Positions 8,076-15,812 of a stretch of DNA of 35,114 nucleotides are shown here, piece after piece. The stretch comes from Mesobacillus subterraneus. Lineage in GTDB: Bacteria; Bacillota; Bacilli; Bacillales; Cytobacillaceae. Both the position numbers and the translations under genes were made by a program. The DNA lies in the NCBI RefSeq assembly GCF_000934845.1, contig NZ_JXIQ01000065.1:1-35114 (forward strand), written 5' to 3'. The notes under the pieces were generated by a model. The model did no database searches and was not told the DNA's origin. It worked only from the letters and a program-made list of their open reading frames with translations. Position 1 is the stretch's first letter, and every line of letters begins with the position of its first letter.

Positions 8076-8496
8076 AATTTAAATTTAAGATCTATTTGAA
8101 TAATAAAATCGAAGAAGAATTGATTCTTAATCGAAATTATAAGTAATATCCGAAATAGAGGGTCTATTTCAAATTTTAGTTAATGAACGATTGTTTTTTA
8201 ATGAACAATATATTTTGTTGCTAGAGTTGGGTATTGCTTTAAAGAAATGGCTTCAAAAAATAAAATTAAACGATATTGAAAGTTTTGAATATATTACAAT
8301 GGATGATGATGAAGGTCCCCTTTTAGAATTCATTTATACAAACAATGGTTGGGGAATTTATTCAAGATGGCAAGAATTTGAGTTTCAGAAGAGTATCCCT
8401 ATTGAAATACTAATTGAGGCTATAGAGTACTTCTTAAGTGACTTACAAGAGCAGTTGTTAAGTGCATATAACCTTAGACTTACAGATTATCTTTAA
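8051..8496 (+). pseudogene. Putative immunity gene of the displaced toxin tip, frameshifted
   Basis: An ATG at 8051, overlapping the decayed toxin end and preceded by AGGAG, opens 31 codons (KFKIYLNNKIEEELILNRNYK) that stop at 8144-8146. The adjacent frame is open from 8143 (VISEIEGLFQILVNERLFFNE) to TAA 8494-8496. It encodes an acidic protein rich in aromatic residues (TMDDDEGPLLEFIYTNNGWG). Read through one frameshift near 8140, this is a single protein of about 148 residues without signal or membrane segments. Overlap with the toxin end is typical of immunity genes. If translated separately, the second part could start at TTG 8191 (101 residues). I do not recognise the family. Confidence 0.5.
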
Positions 8497-8517
8497 TAAG
8501 ATTTAAGTATACAAAAT

Positions 8518-8559
8518 AATCGATTAGTTGCAGGAAGTAAGTTATGCACCTAATCGATT
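8518..8559. repeat. Imperfect 15-bp inverted repeat (AATCGATTAG arms)
   Basis: Perfect 10-bp arms AATCGATTAG and CTAATCGATT extend inward by one mismatch and four more pairs (TGCA region), leaving a 12-base loop. There is no U-run typical of a terminator. It lies in the 256-base gap between the decayed immunity gene and the RDD gene. Possible roles are an operator, an RNA processing hairpin or a recombination scar. Confidence 0.5.
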
Positions 8560-8752
8560 GTATAAATAATTTTGAGATTAACTTGTCCTTCACAGTATAT
8601 AGTCGGAAAAGAAGAACACTTAACAGTTATGAAAAAGTGGCATGATTATGGGTTATATATTAGGAAAAGCTAACTTTCTTTTTCCTATAAGTAATTGTAA
8701 AATAAAACAGTAAAATATGGACGAATAATATTAGAAAGGTAGAATAAACAAC

Positions 8753-9163
8753 ATGAATGAACATAAAGCAGCAGGATTTTGGATTCGATTAGGATCAATT
8801 ATTATTGACGGATTATTACTTATACCACTTTATCTTCTTTGTATGTTAATAGGTGTATCTGACATCGCCACAGAAATATTTGTAAATAGCATTAATTTTT
8901 TATATTATCTCATTATCCCTGTGATATGGTCAGGTTTTACAGTTGGTAAAAGAGTAGTAGGGATTAAAATTGTTCGTACAGATGGTAAAAAGGTTGGAAT
9001 TGGTACAACATTGAAAAGATACATTTTAGCTTCGCTTGTTTATGTTGTAACACTTGGAATTGCATTCATTATCAGTGCATTTATGGTAGGATTACGAAAA
9101 GATAAACGATCTATACATGATCTAATTGCAGGAACTCAAGTAATCTATACGTCTAAAAATTAA
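8753..9163 (+). CDS. RDD family integral membrane protein
   Basis: The 136-residue membrane protein matches the RDD family pattern: AGFWIRLGSIIIDGLLL at the start (conserved Arg and Asp of helix 1), then two to three further hydrophobic helices. The conserved loop GKRVVGIKIV follows, and the C-terminal motif KDKRSIHDLIAGTQVIY. The length is normal for a minimal RDD protein. The function of the family is unsettled; some members are linked to ion (Na+) or small-solute transport. It stands alone between two Rhs remnants with its own terminator. RDD proteins are sometimes near toxin loci, but nothing here ties it to immunity. The start is the ATG after an AGAAAGG-type site. Confidence 0.85.
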   Translation: MNEHKAAGFWIRLGSIIIDGLLLIPLYLLCMLIGVSDIATEIFVNSINFLYYLIIPVIWSGFTVGKRVVGIKIVRTDGKKVGIGTTLKRYILASLVYVVTLGIAFIISAFMVGLRKDKRSIHDLIAGTQVIYTSKN

Positions 9164-9181
9164 AACAGTCTTGAATATTAC

Positions 9182-9213
9182 AAAGAGCTACCTTACTAAT
9201 GTAGCTCTTTTCC
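9182..9213 (+). terminator. Rho-independent terminator of the RDD gene
   Basis: The perfect 10-bp stem AAAGAGCTAC / GTAGCTCTTT has a 9-base loop and a short T tail, 19 bases after the stop at 9163. The downstream Rhs relic begins almost directly after it. Confidence 0.8.
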
Positions 9214-9234
9214 CGATTGTGGCATTTGCTTATA

Positions 9235-10671
9235 AACTCCACAGGAAACTTAACCAGCTTCAGCAATACACTCAATGAACAGGAAAAAATTGTTTGCGAC
9301 GAAAATAACAACCCTATCCAGTTTACGGATCCAAAAGGGAAGGTTTCCACCGAGGAATACGACAGTAAAAACAATAATGTCGCTTCCACGGACGCAGCGA
9401 CGAAGTCATCCGCTGCCAAATATGATGCCAATGGAAACGTGACCGAAGAAACTTCTTCCGTAAGCATCGGGGAAAGCCTGTTGTTGAATGGGAGCTTTGA
9501 AAATGACGCCAACAACGACAACTGGCCGGATAACTGGAAAAAGATCGGTACGGCCACTTTCACGTATGACAACAGCGGGGCTGCCGTACAGAAGGCGAAA
9601 TTAGGTTCAAAACAAATCAAATTTCGAATCCGTCCACAGCTGTAGCCGTCGAAAGTGACCGGGTTGCCTATGATCCGAAAAAGAAGTATGTAGTCAGCGG
9701 ATATATCAAAACCACCAACACAAATTCAAATGCCAAGCTTGTGATCACCGGCGGCAACGCAAGCGGACAGACGACCCAGACGGTAAGCAGCGCCATGCTG
9801 AAAGGGACAACCGGCGTGGAAAGGATGCACTTTGTCATCAACCCGGAAGATCTTCCGGTCGATACAACCTTCATGACGCTAAAGGCGTATGTCAATGCCG
9901 GAAATGGAGATTACTTCTTTGACGGCCTACAAATTGAGGAGGAGTATTACGGGGCGTTTAACCTAATCGAAAACAGCAATTTTGAATTTGATTCGGAAAA
10001 CAATGGAGTGCCTGACGGCTGGTACTTACCAGGAACCCTAACATTTTCCGATGGAGTAGATTCTACTACAGCTTATACAGGAGCCAAATCCATCGAGTTG
10101 ACCGGACAGCGTGGAGTGGACAAGTTTATTCGCCAGGAACTGAAAGTGAATGGTACAGCCGGAAAGGATATTACCGTATCCGGGTTTTCAAAAGTTGATG
10201 CTCCTACTGCTTCTGCAGGTCTTTATCAGATGAATGTAGCTATTAATTATACAGATGGTACTATTCAATGGGTAAACGGTGATTTTGATAAGAGTAAATC
10301 TCATGATTGGCAACACGTTTCCTTAAGATTTGCGACTTCGAAGGATTTTAAATCGTTAACGATATATTATCAGTCTAAAGATCAGACTGGAACTGATTGG
10401 TTCGATGCAGCCAAAGCCCAAATTGGATCCATTCGTTCAAAATTGACCTACGATTCTCTAGGAAACTACGTTATCAACAGTACAGATCCGAATGGCAACA
10501 ATGTATGGAAAATATATGATTCTATTGGGAACCTCACCAGAAACGGTTGGGGGAGTTACTCGACGATATGAACATGATGCCAATGACAACCTGACAAAGG
10601 TAACCGATGAATATGACCGCTTGACAACGTATGAATACGACCAGTCCGGAAACCATACCGGAACCAAATAA
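9235..10671 (+). pseudogene. Rhs/WapA relic with two tandem carbohydrate-binding-like modules
   Basis: This is an internal piece of a second WapA-like gene, 5' truncated just after the RDD terminator. Order: YD-type sequence (GNLTSFSNTLNEQEK, then YDSKNNNVASTD); a first jelly-roll module (SLLLNGSFEND..NWPDNWKK to GDYFFDGLQIEEE, about 9475-9940); a second (NLIENSNFEFDSENNGVPDGW to DWFDAAKAQ, about 9960-10420); then YD repeats again (LTYDSLGNYVINSTDPNGNN). Frameshifts occur near 9622 (resuming as SNPSTAVAVESDRVAYDPKK) and near 10550 (resuming as YEHDANDNLTKVTDEYD), ending at TAA 10669-10671. The NxSFE..PDGW pattern with a late D-L-Q or D-A-A motif is typical of CBM_4_9-like beta-sandwich domains. 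The first half is more GC-rich than the main gene. Confidence 0.7.
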
Positions 10672-10720
10672 AAATGGTACATTTACCCTTTTCGATCATG
10701 ACGGTACGGGCAATCTTTTC

Positions 10721-10856
10721 ATTAGGGAACTTGTCGCAATCTATTTAAAAAAAGAGGGTTATACAGTTCTTGAAGCAAACGATGGTGTAGAAGCTGTGAA
10801 TATTTTATCTGAATGCACCATTCATCTGTGTATCATTGATGTTATGATGCCAAATA
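10721..10856 (+). pseudogene. Fragment of a response-regulator receiver domain
   Basis: In a frame open from 10631 to 10993, a 45-residue stretch reads IRELVAIYLKKEGYTVLEAN..GVEA..ILSE..IHLCIIDVMMPN. It is a clear receiver domain of an OmpR-type response regulator, including the phospho-acceptor Asp of IIDVMMP. The N-terminal acidic pair (DDE) and everything after MMPN are missing, so only about the first half of a REC domain remains. Both junctions are abrupt: YD-like DNA before, and non-protein-like sequence (KVKEVPEKHREG) after. It cannot signal and shows that unrelated genes were cut and joined here. Confidence 0.65.
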
Positions 10857-11053
10857 AAGTAAAAGAAGTGCCTGAAAAACATCGTGAAGGTTTTAAATTA
10901 ACCAAGGGAACAAAGTATGTATGTAGTTTGCATAATGTGTCTTATGTCTTGGGTTTGACTCCACGAAATTGTGGACTCGACAATTCTGCTTAGTCCTCCA
11001 TCTCACTCGCCAAGTTTGCGAGTCAATGCAGCCAACTTTGGACGTATTAAAAA

Positions 11054-11075
11054 AACGCCCACCGGAATGAACGTT
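11054..11075 (-). terminator. Terminator of the XRE / coiled-coil pair (minus strand)
   Basis: On the minus strand, AACGTTCA, a 6-base loop and TGGGCGTT form an 8-bp stem (two G-U pairs). A run of seven T follows (A run at 11049-11055 on the plus strand). It touches the stop codon of the coiled-coil gene. Confidence 0.6.
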
Positions 11076-11358
11076 ATTGCTGCGTTATTTTTTCGATTTC
11101 TGATTCTACTTTGAAAACTCGCTTGTTAAGGGCCTGAACGTCATAGTCTTTATCCTCAAGTTTGCCGTTGATCTGTTTAAGCAGGGCCGTGATATCTTCC
11201 GGCTGGTCGGCTTCCATTCGCACTAGCGTTTGCTCGATGCTTTCTAGGCGGTTATCTACCGTGTTGAAGCGTGCTTCCATTTTCTTTTCTAGTTGTTCCT
11301 GCCCGTGTTTCACCCCTTTAATTTCAGATAGAATTTGCTTCAAGATTTCCTCGTTCAT
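11074..11358 (-). CDS. Small coiled-coil protein, partner of an XRE regulator
   Basis: The roughly 94-residue protein is almost wholly helical with heptad spacing (ILKQILSEIKGVKHGQEQLE, RFNTVDNRLESIEQTLVRME, then ALNKRVFKVESEIEKI). It has no signal, membrane or catalytic motif. The ATG at 11358 is chosen because GGGGAGG lies 9 bases upstream; the in-frame ATG at 11367 directly abuts that site. It overlaps the end of the XRE gene by 35 bases in another frame, so they are co-translated. Small coiled-coil proteins paired with XRE regulators occur in Bacillus phages and mobile regions. The role here is unknown; it may bind the regulator. Confidence 0.7.
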   Translation of the reverse strand: MNEEILKQILSEIKGVKHGQEQLEKKMEARFNTVDNRLESIEQTLVRMEADQPEDITALLKQINGKLEDKDYDVQALNKRVFKVESEIEKITQQ

Positions 11359-11575
11359 CGTGTTCATCCTCCCCTTCTTGTATGTACTGTACAACTTCTT
11401 CGATGGAGCATTGGAAATGGCTGCATACACGCTCGATCACGTCCATTGATACATTCTCCCCTTTTCCCATTTTAGCAATTTTGGAGGGAGAAAACTTCAG
11501 TGTTTTTCGCATTTCTTCTTTTGTCAGGTTCTTATCAATCAATTGTTTCCAGAGGCCATTATAAGAAAATGGCAT
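11324..11575 (-). CDS. Small XRE-family (HTH_26-like) transcriptional regulator
   Basis: This 83-residue Cro/C1-type protein has a helix-turn-helix at about residues 8-65: YNGLWKQLIDKNLTKEEMRK, then LKFSPSKIAKMGKGENVSMDVIERVCSHFQCSIEEVV. The motif FSPSKIAKMGKGE is the recognition region typical of the HTH_26 group. The acidic C-terminal tail (QEGEDEHDE) is short. It heads a two-gene minus-strand unit with the coiled-coil gene. The ribosome binding site is weak (ATAGGA), which suits a low-abundance repressor. No operator repeat was obvious upstream. It may be a phage or element remnant, since it has no metabolic neighbour. Confidence 0.8.
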   Translation of the reverse strand: MPFSYNGLWKQLIDKNLTKEEMRKTLKFSPSKIAKMGKGENVSMDVIERVCSHFQCSIEEVVQYIQEGEDEHDERGNLEANSI

Positions 11576-11920
11576 GTCCTATCATCATTATTCACATTGT
11601 AAGACATAATCTATTATTTCTCAAAGGTTTTCTATCACAAGGAGTTGATGAATTTCCTTATTTTACCTTAAAACTTGTTTTTTGATTAAGTGGTAATCTC
11701 CGCCTTTCTTCCATTGTAAGTTTATTATAAGTGCAGATTGGTTGTATAAAAAATGGAAGGAAATAATATTTTTATTTCCCCTTTTTTGCGACGAGGGGAA
11801 AAGAGATGATTGTAAAAAATATTTTAGTACTAGACGAAACATACTAGAATAATGTACAATTTGTGTGAATATTAGTTTTATTGACAAAATTGTGATATCA
11901 AGTTTTTAGGGGGAAAAGAA
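11576..11920. other. Intergenic region between the XRE gene and livJ
   Basis: AT-rich, with no open frame that looks like protein. On the plus strand a weak promoter candidate is TAGACG (11831) with TACAAT (11855), an 18-bp spacer. A TTGACA at 11881 has no matching -10. I saw no T-box, riboswitch or convincing CodY box, although branched-chain amino acid transport is often under CodY in Bacillus. Confidence 0.4.
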
Positions 11921-13084
11921 ATGAGAAAAAGAAGATTGGCTGGGATTTTTCTTTCGTTTTCGTTAATAGCCGGGGCACTGGCTGGCTGTGGCGGGACACA
12001 GAGCAGCGGAGGGTCGAGCGACACGATTAAAGTCGGCGCAAACATTGAACTCTCTGGCGGGGTGGCATCTTATGGACAATCCATTTCAGAAGGCCTAGAA
12101 CTCGCTCTGGAAGAAATCAATAAAGACGGGATTGACGGCAAAAAAATTGAGCTTGTAAAAGTAGATAACAAATCAGATGCTGCAGAAGCAACCAATGGCG
12201 CAATCAAGCTGGTTAACCAGGATAAGGTAGTGGCCATCATAGGTGCAGCTACTTCAACAAATACCCTTGCCCAGGTGCAAGTGGCCCAGGATAACAAAGT
12301 TCCGCTTATTACTCCAACTGGAACAAATCCTGATATCACGAATAAAGACGGCAAGCTGAATGATTATGTGTTCAGGACTTGCTTCATTGACCCGTTCCAG
12401 GGGACAGTAGCAGCGAATTTTGCAGAAAAAGACTTGGGATCGAAAAAAGCTGCTATATTCATTGACAGTGCAAGTGATTACTCAAAAGGGCTTGCAGCTT
12501 CATTCAAAAAAGCATACAAGGGAGAAATTGTGGCTGAGGAAGCTTATGTGGCTAAGGATACAGATTTCAGCGCTACTTTGACTCGAATCAAATCAGCAAA
12601 TCCGGATTTCATCTTTCTGCCGGGTTACTATGAAGAAGTTGGTTTAATCATTAAGCAGGCTCGTGAACTTGGAATTGATGTTCCTTTCATGGGTGGAGAT
12701 GGCTGGGATTCTCCTAAGCTGATAGAAATCGCTGGAGGAGAGGCTCTTAATAACACATATATTACCAATCACTATTCGTCTGGAGACAAATCAGAGAATA
12801 TTCAGAAATTTGTAGAAGCATTCAAAGGCAAGTACGATGGCAAGAGCCCGGACGCCTTTGCAGCGCTTGGCTATGACACAGCATACTATCTTGCAGATGC
12901 AATTAAGCGCGCGGGAAGCACTGACCCGGCAAAGATCCAAGCGGCATTAGAGGAAACACAAGATCTCCAATTAGTTTCCGGCAAACTTACATTAGATAAA
13001 AACCATGACCCTATTAAATCTGCTGCCATTCTTGTTTATGAAGATGGCCAGCAAAACTTCAAAACAAACGTGGCTCCTGAATAA
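11921..13084 (+). CDS. livJ: Branched-chain amino acid ABC transporter, substrate-binding lipoprotein
   Basis: The 387-residue lipoprotein captures Leu/Ile/Val (or a related amino acid or amide) outside the membrane. It has a Lys/Arg-rich signal peptide and a lipobox LAGC with lipidated Cys23, followed by a Gly/Ser linker. The mature part is a Peripla_BP_6-type domain: IKVGANIELSGGVASYGQ at the start, AAEATNGAIKLVN, VAIIGAATSTNTLA, VPLITPTGTNPDIT, and AALGYDTAYYLADAI near the end. The ATG has a GGGGGAAAAG ribosome site. It is the first gene of a complete five-gene liv operon. Exact substrate preference cannot be read from the sequence. Confidence 0.92.
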   Translation: MRKRRLAGIFLSFSLIAGALAGCGGTQSSGGSSDTIKVGANIELSGGVASYGQSISEGLELALEEINKDGIDGKKIELVKVDNKSDAAEATNGAIKLVNQDKVVAIIGAATSTNTLAQVQVAQDNKVPLITPTGTNPDITNKDGKLNDYVFRTCFIDPFQGTVAANFAEKDLGSKKAAIFIDSASDYSKGLAASFKKAYKGEIVAEEAYVAKDTDFSATLTRIKSANPDFIFLPGYYEEVGLIIKQARELGIDVPFMGGDGWDSPKLIEIAGGEALNNTYITNHYSSGDKSENIQKFVEAFKGKYDGKSPDAFAALGYDTAYYLADAIKRAGSTDPAKIQAALEETQDLQLVSGKLTLDKNHDPIKSAAILVYEDGQQNFKTNVAPE

Positions 13085-13094
13085 GCAGGAGATG

Positions 13095-13125
13095 GAAAAG
13101 GGGGGCTGTCGATGTCCTCCTTTTC
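13095..13125 (+). terminator. Hairpin between livJ and livH (attenuator or stabiliser)
   Basis: Eleven pairs, two of them G-U, form between GAAAAGGGGGG and TCCTCCTTTTC with a 9-base loop. A moderately T-rich stretch (TTACTTATTTT) follows. A leaky stop or 3'-end barrier here would give more binding protein than membrane subunits, as is common in binding-protein operons. Confidence 0.45.
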
Positions 13126-13189
13126 TTACTTATTTTAGCCCCATTTTAAAAAAACACTGAATTGAAAATGCATTCAAGGGGAGTTCATT

Positions 13190-14068
13190 ATGGAACTTGT
13201 ACAGCAATTGGTGAATGGAATTTCGTTGGGCAGCATTTATGCCTTGATTGCCTTGGGCTATACAATGGTTTATGGCATCGTAAAATTAATTAATTTTGCA
13301 CATGGAGACGTTTTTATGGTAGGGGCCTTTGTGGGCTTCTATGCTATTAAAATATTGGAATTATCCTTTTTCCCAGCACTGTTAATATCCATGGCAGCTT
13401 GCGCTTTGTTCGGAATGCTCATCGAACGTGTTGCATATAAGCCTCTGCGGAATGCAACTCGCATAGCGGCGTTGATCACAGCAATTGGAGTATCGCTGCT
13501 GATTGAGTATGGCGTCATTTATGCCCGCGGTGCGCAACCAGAAGCATATCCAGGAGATGTGCTGCCAAAAGAAACGATTGACATTTTTGGTTTATCTATT
13601 TCGAGCCAATCTCTATTTATTCTTGGTGTATCTGTAGCACTTATGGTTATTCTCCAATTTATCGTTCATAAGACAAAAATCGGTAAGGCGATGCGCGCAG
13701 TCTCCTATGATGCAGAGGCAGCCAAGCTAATGGGGATAAATGTTGATAATACAATTTCGGCAACATTTGCGATTGGTTCTGCACTTGCAGGTGCAGCTGG
13801 CGTTATTTTCGGTACTTACTATATTAAAATTGAACCGCTAATGGGAATTATCCCTGGATTGAAGGCTTTTGTCGCCGCAGTTCTTGGCGGGATCGGCATC
13901 ATTCCTGGAGCGATGGTCGGCGGCCTGCTGCTTGGGGTCATCGAGGCGCTTGTTTCAGCATTTGGTTATTCATTATGGCGTGATGGAGTTGCCTTTATCG
14001 TCCTTATCCTTATTTTGATTTTCCGTCCGTCTGGTTTGTTCGGGAAAAACATAAAAGAGAAAGTGTAA
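13190..14068 (+). CDS. livH: Branched-chain amino acid ABC transporter, permease LivH
   Basis: The 292-residue BPD_transp_2-type permease has about eight hydrophobic helices. It shows the LivH signatures: ISLGSIYALIALGYTMVYGI at the N-terminus with LINFAHGD soon after, the EAA-like loop MRAVSYDAEAAKLMGINVD, and GLKAFVAAVLGGIGIIPGAM near the C-terminus. It forms the membrane channel with LivM. The ATG follows AAGGGGAG with 7-base spacing. It is 105 bases after livJ and 15 bases before livM. No damage is seen. Confidence 0.95.
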   Translation: MELVQQLVNGISLGSIYALIALGYTMVYGIVKLINFAHGDVFMVGAFVGFYAIKILELSFFPALLISMAACALFGMLIERVAYKPLRNATRIAALITAIGVSLLIEYGVIYARGAQPEAYPGDVLPKETIDIFGLSISSQSLFILGVSVALMVILQFIVHKTKIGKAMRAVSYDAEAAKLMGINVDNTISATFAIGSALAGAAGVIFGTYYIKIEPLMGIIPGLKAFVAAVLGGIGIIPGAMVGGLLLGVIEALVSAFGYSLWRDGVAFIVLILILIFRPSGLFGKNIKEKV

Positions 14069-14083
14069 AGGGGAGGACTAGGT

Positions 14084-15058
14084 ATGAAACTTTTCAAGCA
14101 ATCAAAAAGCTTCTGGTTCTTTATCCTGCTGTCTCTGGCCGCGTTCGGAATCATACAAGCATTGATAATCACAGGTATGCTAAATGGTTTCTATGTAAAT
14201 ACAATTATATTTGTTGCGATCAACATTATCCTTGCCGTCAGCTTGCACCTTATTATAGGGATTACGGGCCAATTTTCAATAGGCCATGCCGGGTTCTTAG
14301 CTGTCGGAGCCTACGCATCAGCTATCATTACGATGAAGCTGCAGCTTCCTTTTGCTGCCGCGATCATAGTAGCGGGGCTAACGGCTGCATTTACAGGACT
14401 TCTCATTGGTATTCCGAGCTTGCGCCTGAAGGGGGATTATCTTGCGATCGCTACATTAGGATTCGGAGAAATTGTCCGGATTGTGCTTCTTAATGTCGAC
14501 TATGTCGGTGGGGCAAGCGGCATGCAGGTTTCGCATTTAACCACATGGGGTTGGGCGTTTACCTGTATGCTAATTGCGATTATCGTCATTGTCAACTTCA
14601 CTAATTCAACTCATGGCCGGGCCTGTATTTCCATAAGGGAAGATGAAACGGCTGCCGATGCAATGGGAATCAATACAACTCTTTATAAAGTAGTTGCATT
14701 TGCGATCGGTGCTTTCTTTGCAGGGATAGCTGGGGCGCTCTATGCCCACAATTTTTACATTATTCAGCCATCCAATTTCGGCTTTCTAAAATCATTTGAT
14801 ATCCTGATTTTCGTCGTACTCGGCGGGCTTGGAAGCCTTTCGGGTTCTGTCATTGCTGCAATCCTGCTCACAATTATTTCAACATTCTTGCAGGAATATC
14901 CTGAGACGAGGATGATCATTTATAGCCTTGTTCTGATCGTTACGATGCTGTACAGGCCACAAGGCTTAATGGGAACACGTGAAATTACTTCCCTGTTTAA
15001 GAAGCGAAAGGCAGCTGAAGGAGGAACACAAGATGACTCAAAGCACACCGTTGCTTAA
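14084..15058 (+). CDS. livM: Branched-chain amino acid ABC transporter, permease LivM
   Basis: The 324-residue second permease subunit has nine or so hydrophobic helices. LivM signatures are ITGQFSIGHAGFLAVGAYAS, IPSLRLKGDYLAIATLGFGEI, the cytoplasmic coupling loop SIREDETAADAMGINTTLYK, and FDILIFVVLGGLGSLSGSVI. Its C-terminal cytosolic tail (LFKKRKAAEGG) overlaps the start of livG by 26 bases, so translation is coupled. The ATG has GGGGAGGA upstream. It pairs with LivH to bind LivG/LivF. Confidence 0.95.
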   Translation: MKLFKQSKSFWFFILLSLAAFGIIQALIITGMLNGFYVNTIIFVAINIILAVSLHLIIGITGQFSIGHAGFLAVGAYASAIITMKLQLPFAAAIIVAGLTAAFTGLLIGIPSLRLKGDYLAIATLGFGEIVRIVLLNVDYVGGASGMQVSHLTTWGWAFTCMLIAIIVIVNFTNSTHGRACISIREDETAADAMGINTTLYKVVAFAIGAFFAGIAGALYAHNFYIIQPSNFGFLKSFDILIFVVLGGLGSLSGSVIAAILLTIISTFLQEYPETRMIIYSLVLIVTMLYRPQGLMGTREITSLFKKRKAAEGGTQDDSKHTVA

Positions 15059-15812
15059 AGTAGATAATGCCGGAATCAGGTTTGGCGGCCTGAGAGCAGT
15101 GGCCGATGTCAATGTTGAACTGTTCCAAGGAGAGCTTGTCGGTCTCATTGGCCCGAACGGCGCTGGGAAAACCACTTTCTTCAACCTTCTCACAGGAGTT
15201 TATGTACCAACAGAAGGGAGCATTCTTCTGAACGGAGAAAAGCTTCATAACCTGGCACCGTATAGAATAACAAGGAAAGGCATCAGCCGAACATTTCAGA
15301 ATATCCGCCTATTTGGGGAGTTATCCGTGATTGATAATGTAAAAGTGGCATACCATTCCCTTGCAAAGCATTCTATCCTAAGTTCGATTTTCCGGTTGCC
15401 GTCTCATTTTTCCGGTGAAAAAGAGATGGATGAAAAAGCGGTAGCCTTCCTTAAAATTTTTGGGCTTGACCGTTATAAGGATGAAAAAGCGAATAACCTC
15501 CCATATGGGCAGCAACGGCGTTTGGAGATTGCCCGGGCTCTCGCTGCGAATCCCAAATTGCTGCTGCTGGATGAGCCGGCGGCAGGGATGAATCCCCAGG
15601 AAACAAAAGAACTGATGAACCTTATTGCGCTAATTCGTGAAAAGTTTGATTTGACAGTTCTGCTGATAGAACACGATATGGGACTTGTTATGGGAGTATG
15701 CGAGCGGATATATGTATTGGATCACGGCCAGCTGATTGCCGACGGTACACCTGAAGAAATTAGGAATAATCCGAAGGTGATCGAAGCGTACCTGGGGGAG
15801 GAGGTTTCATAA
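15033..15812 (+). CDS. livG: Branched-chain amino acid ABC transporter, ATPase LivG
   Basis: The 259-residue ABC ATPase has Walker A GPNGAGKTT at about residues 40-48, a Q-loop (SRTFQNIRLF), the LivG-type signature LPYGQQRRLEIARAL, Walker B LLLLDEPAAGMN and the switch His in LIEHDMGLV. The YGQQ variant of the ABC signature is normal for LivG. The ATG at 15033 is preferred over an in-frame ATG at 14979 because GAAGGAGG lies about 10 bases upstream and the protein then begins like other LivG (LKVDNAGIRFGGL). It overlaps livM by 26 bases and livF by 1 base. Confidence 0.95.
   Translation: MTQSTPLLKVDNAGIRFGGLRAVADVNVELFQGELVGLIGPNGAGKTTFFNLLTGVYVPTEGSILLNGEKLHNLAPYRITRKGISRTFQNIRLFGELSVIDNVKVAYHSLAKHSILSSIFRLPSHFSGEKEMDEKAVAFLKIFGLDRYKDEKANNLPYGQQRRLEIARALAANPKLLLLDEPAAGMNPQETKELMNLIALIREKFDLTVLLIEHDMGLVMGVCERIYVLDHGQLIADGTPEEIRNNPKVIEAYLGEEVS

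Noticed and set aside
9668-9895. Minus-strand open frames over the Rhs relic and other large genes
   Set aside because: They mirror the codon pattern of the plus-strand genes, have no ribosome sites and no protein character.
10857-10993. Continuation of the receiver-domain fragment into a new domain
   Set aside because: After MMPN the sequence has no REC or output-domain pattern; it is open by chance until the stop.
11881-11909. Promoter based on TTGACA just before livJ
   Set aside because: No -10 at 16-18 bases; the expected position falls on the ribosome binding site.
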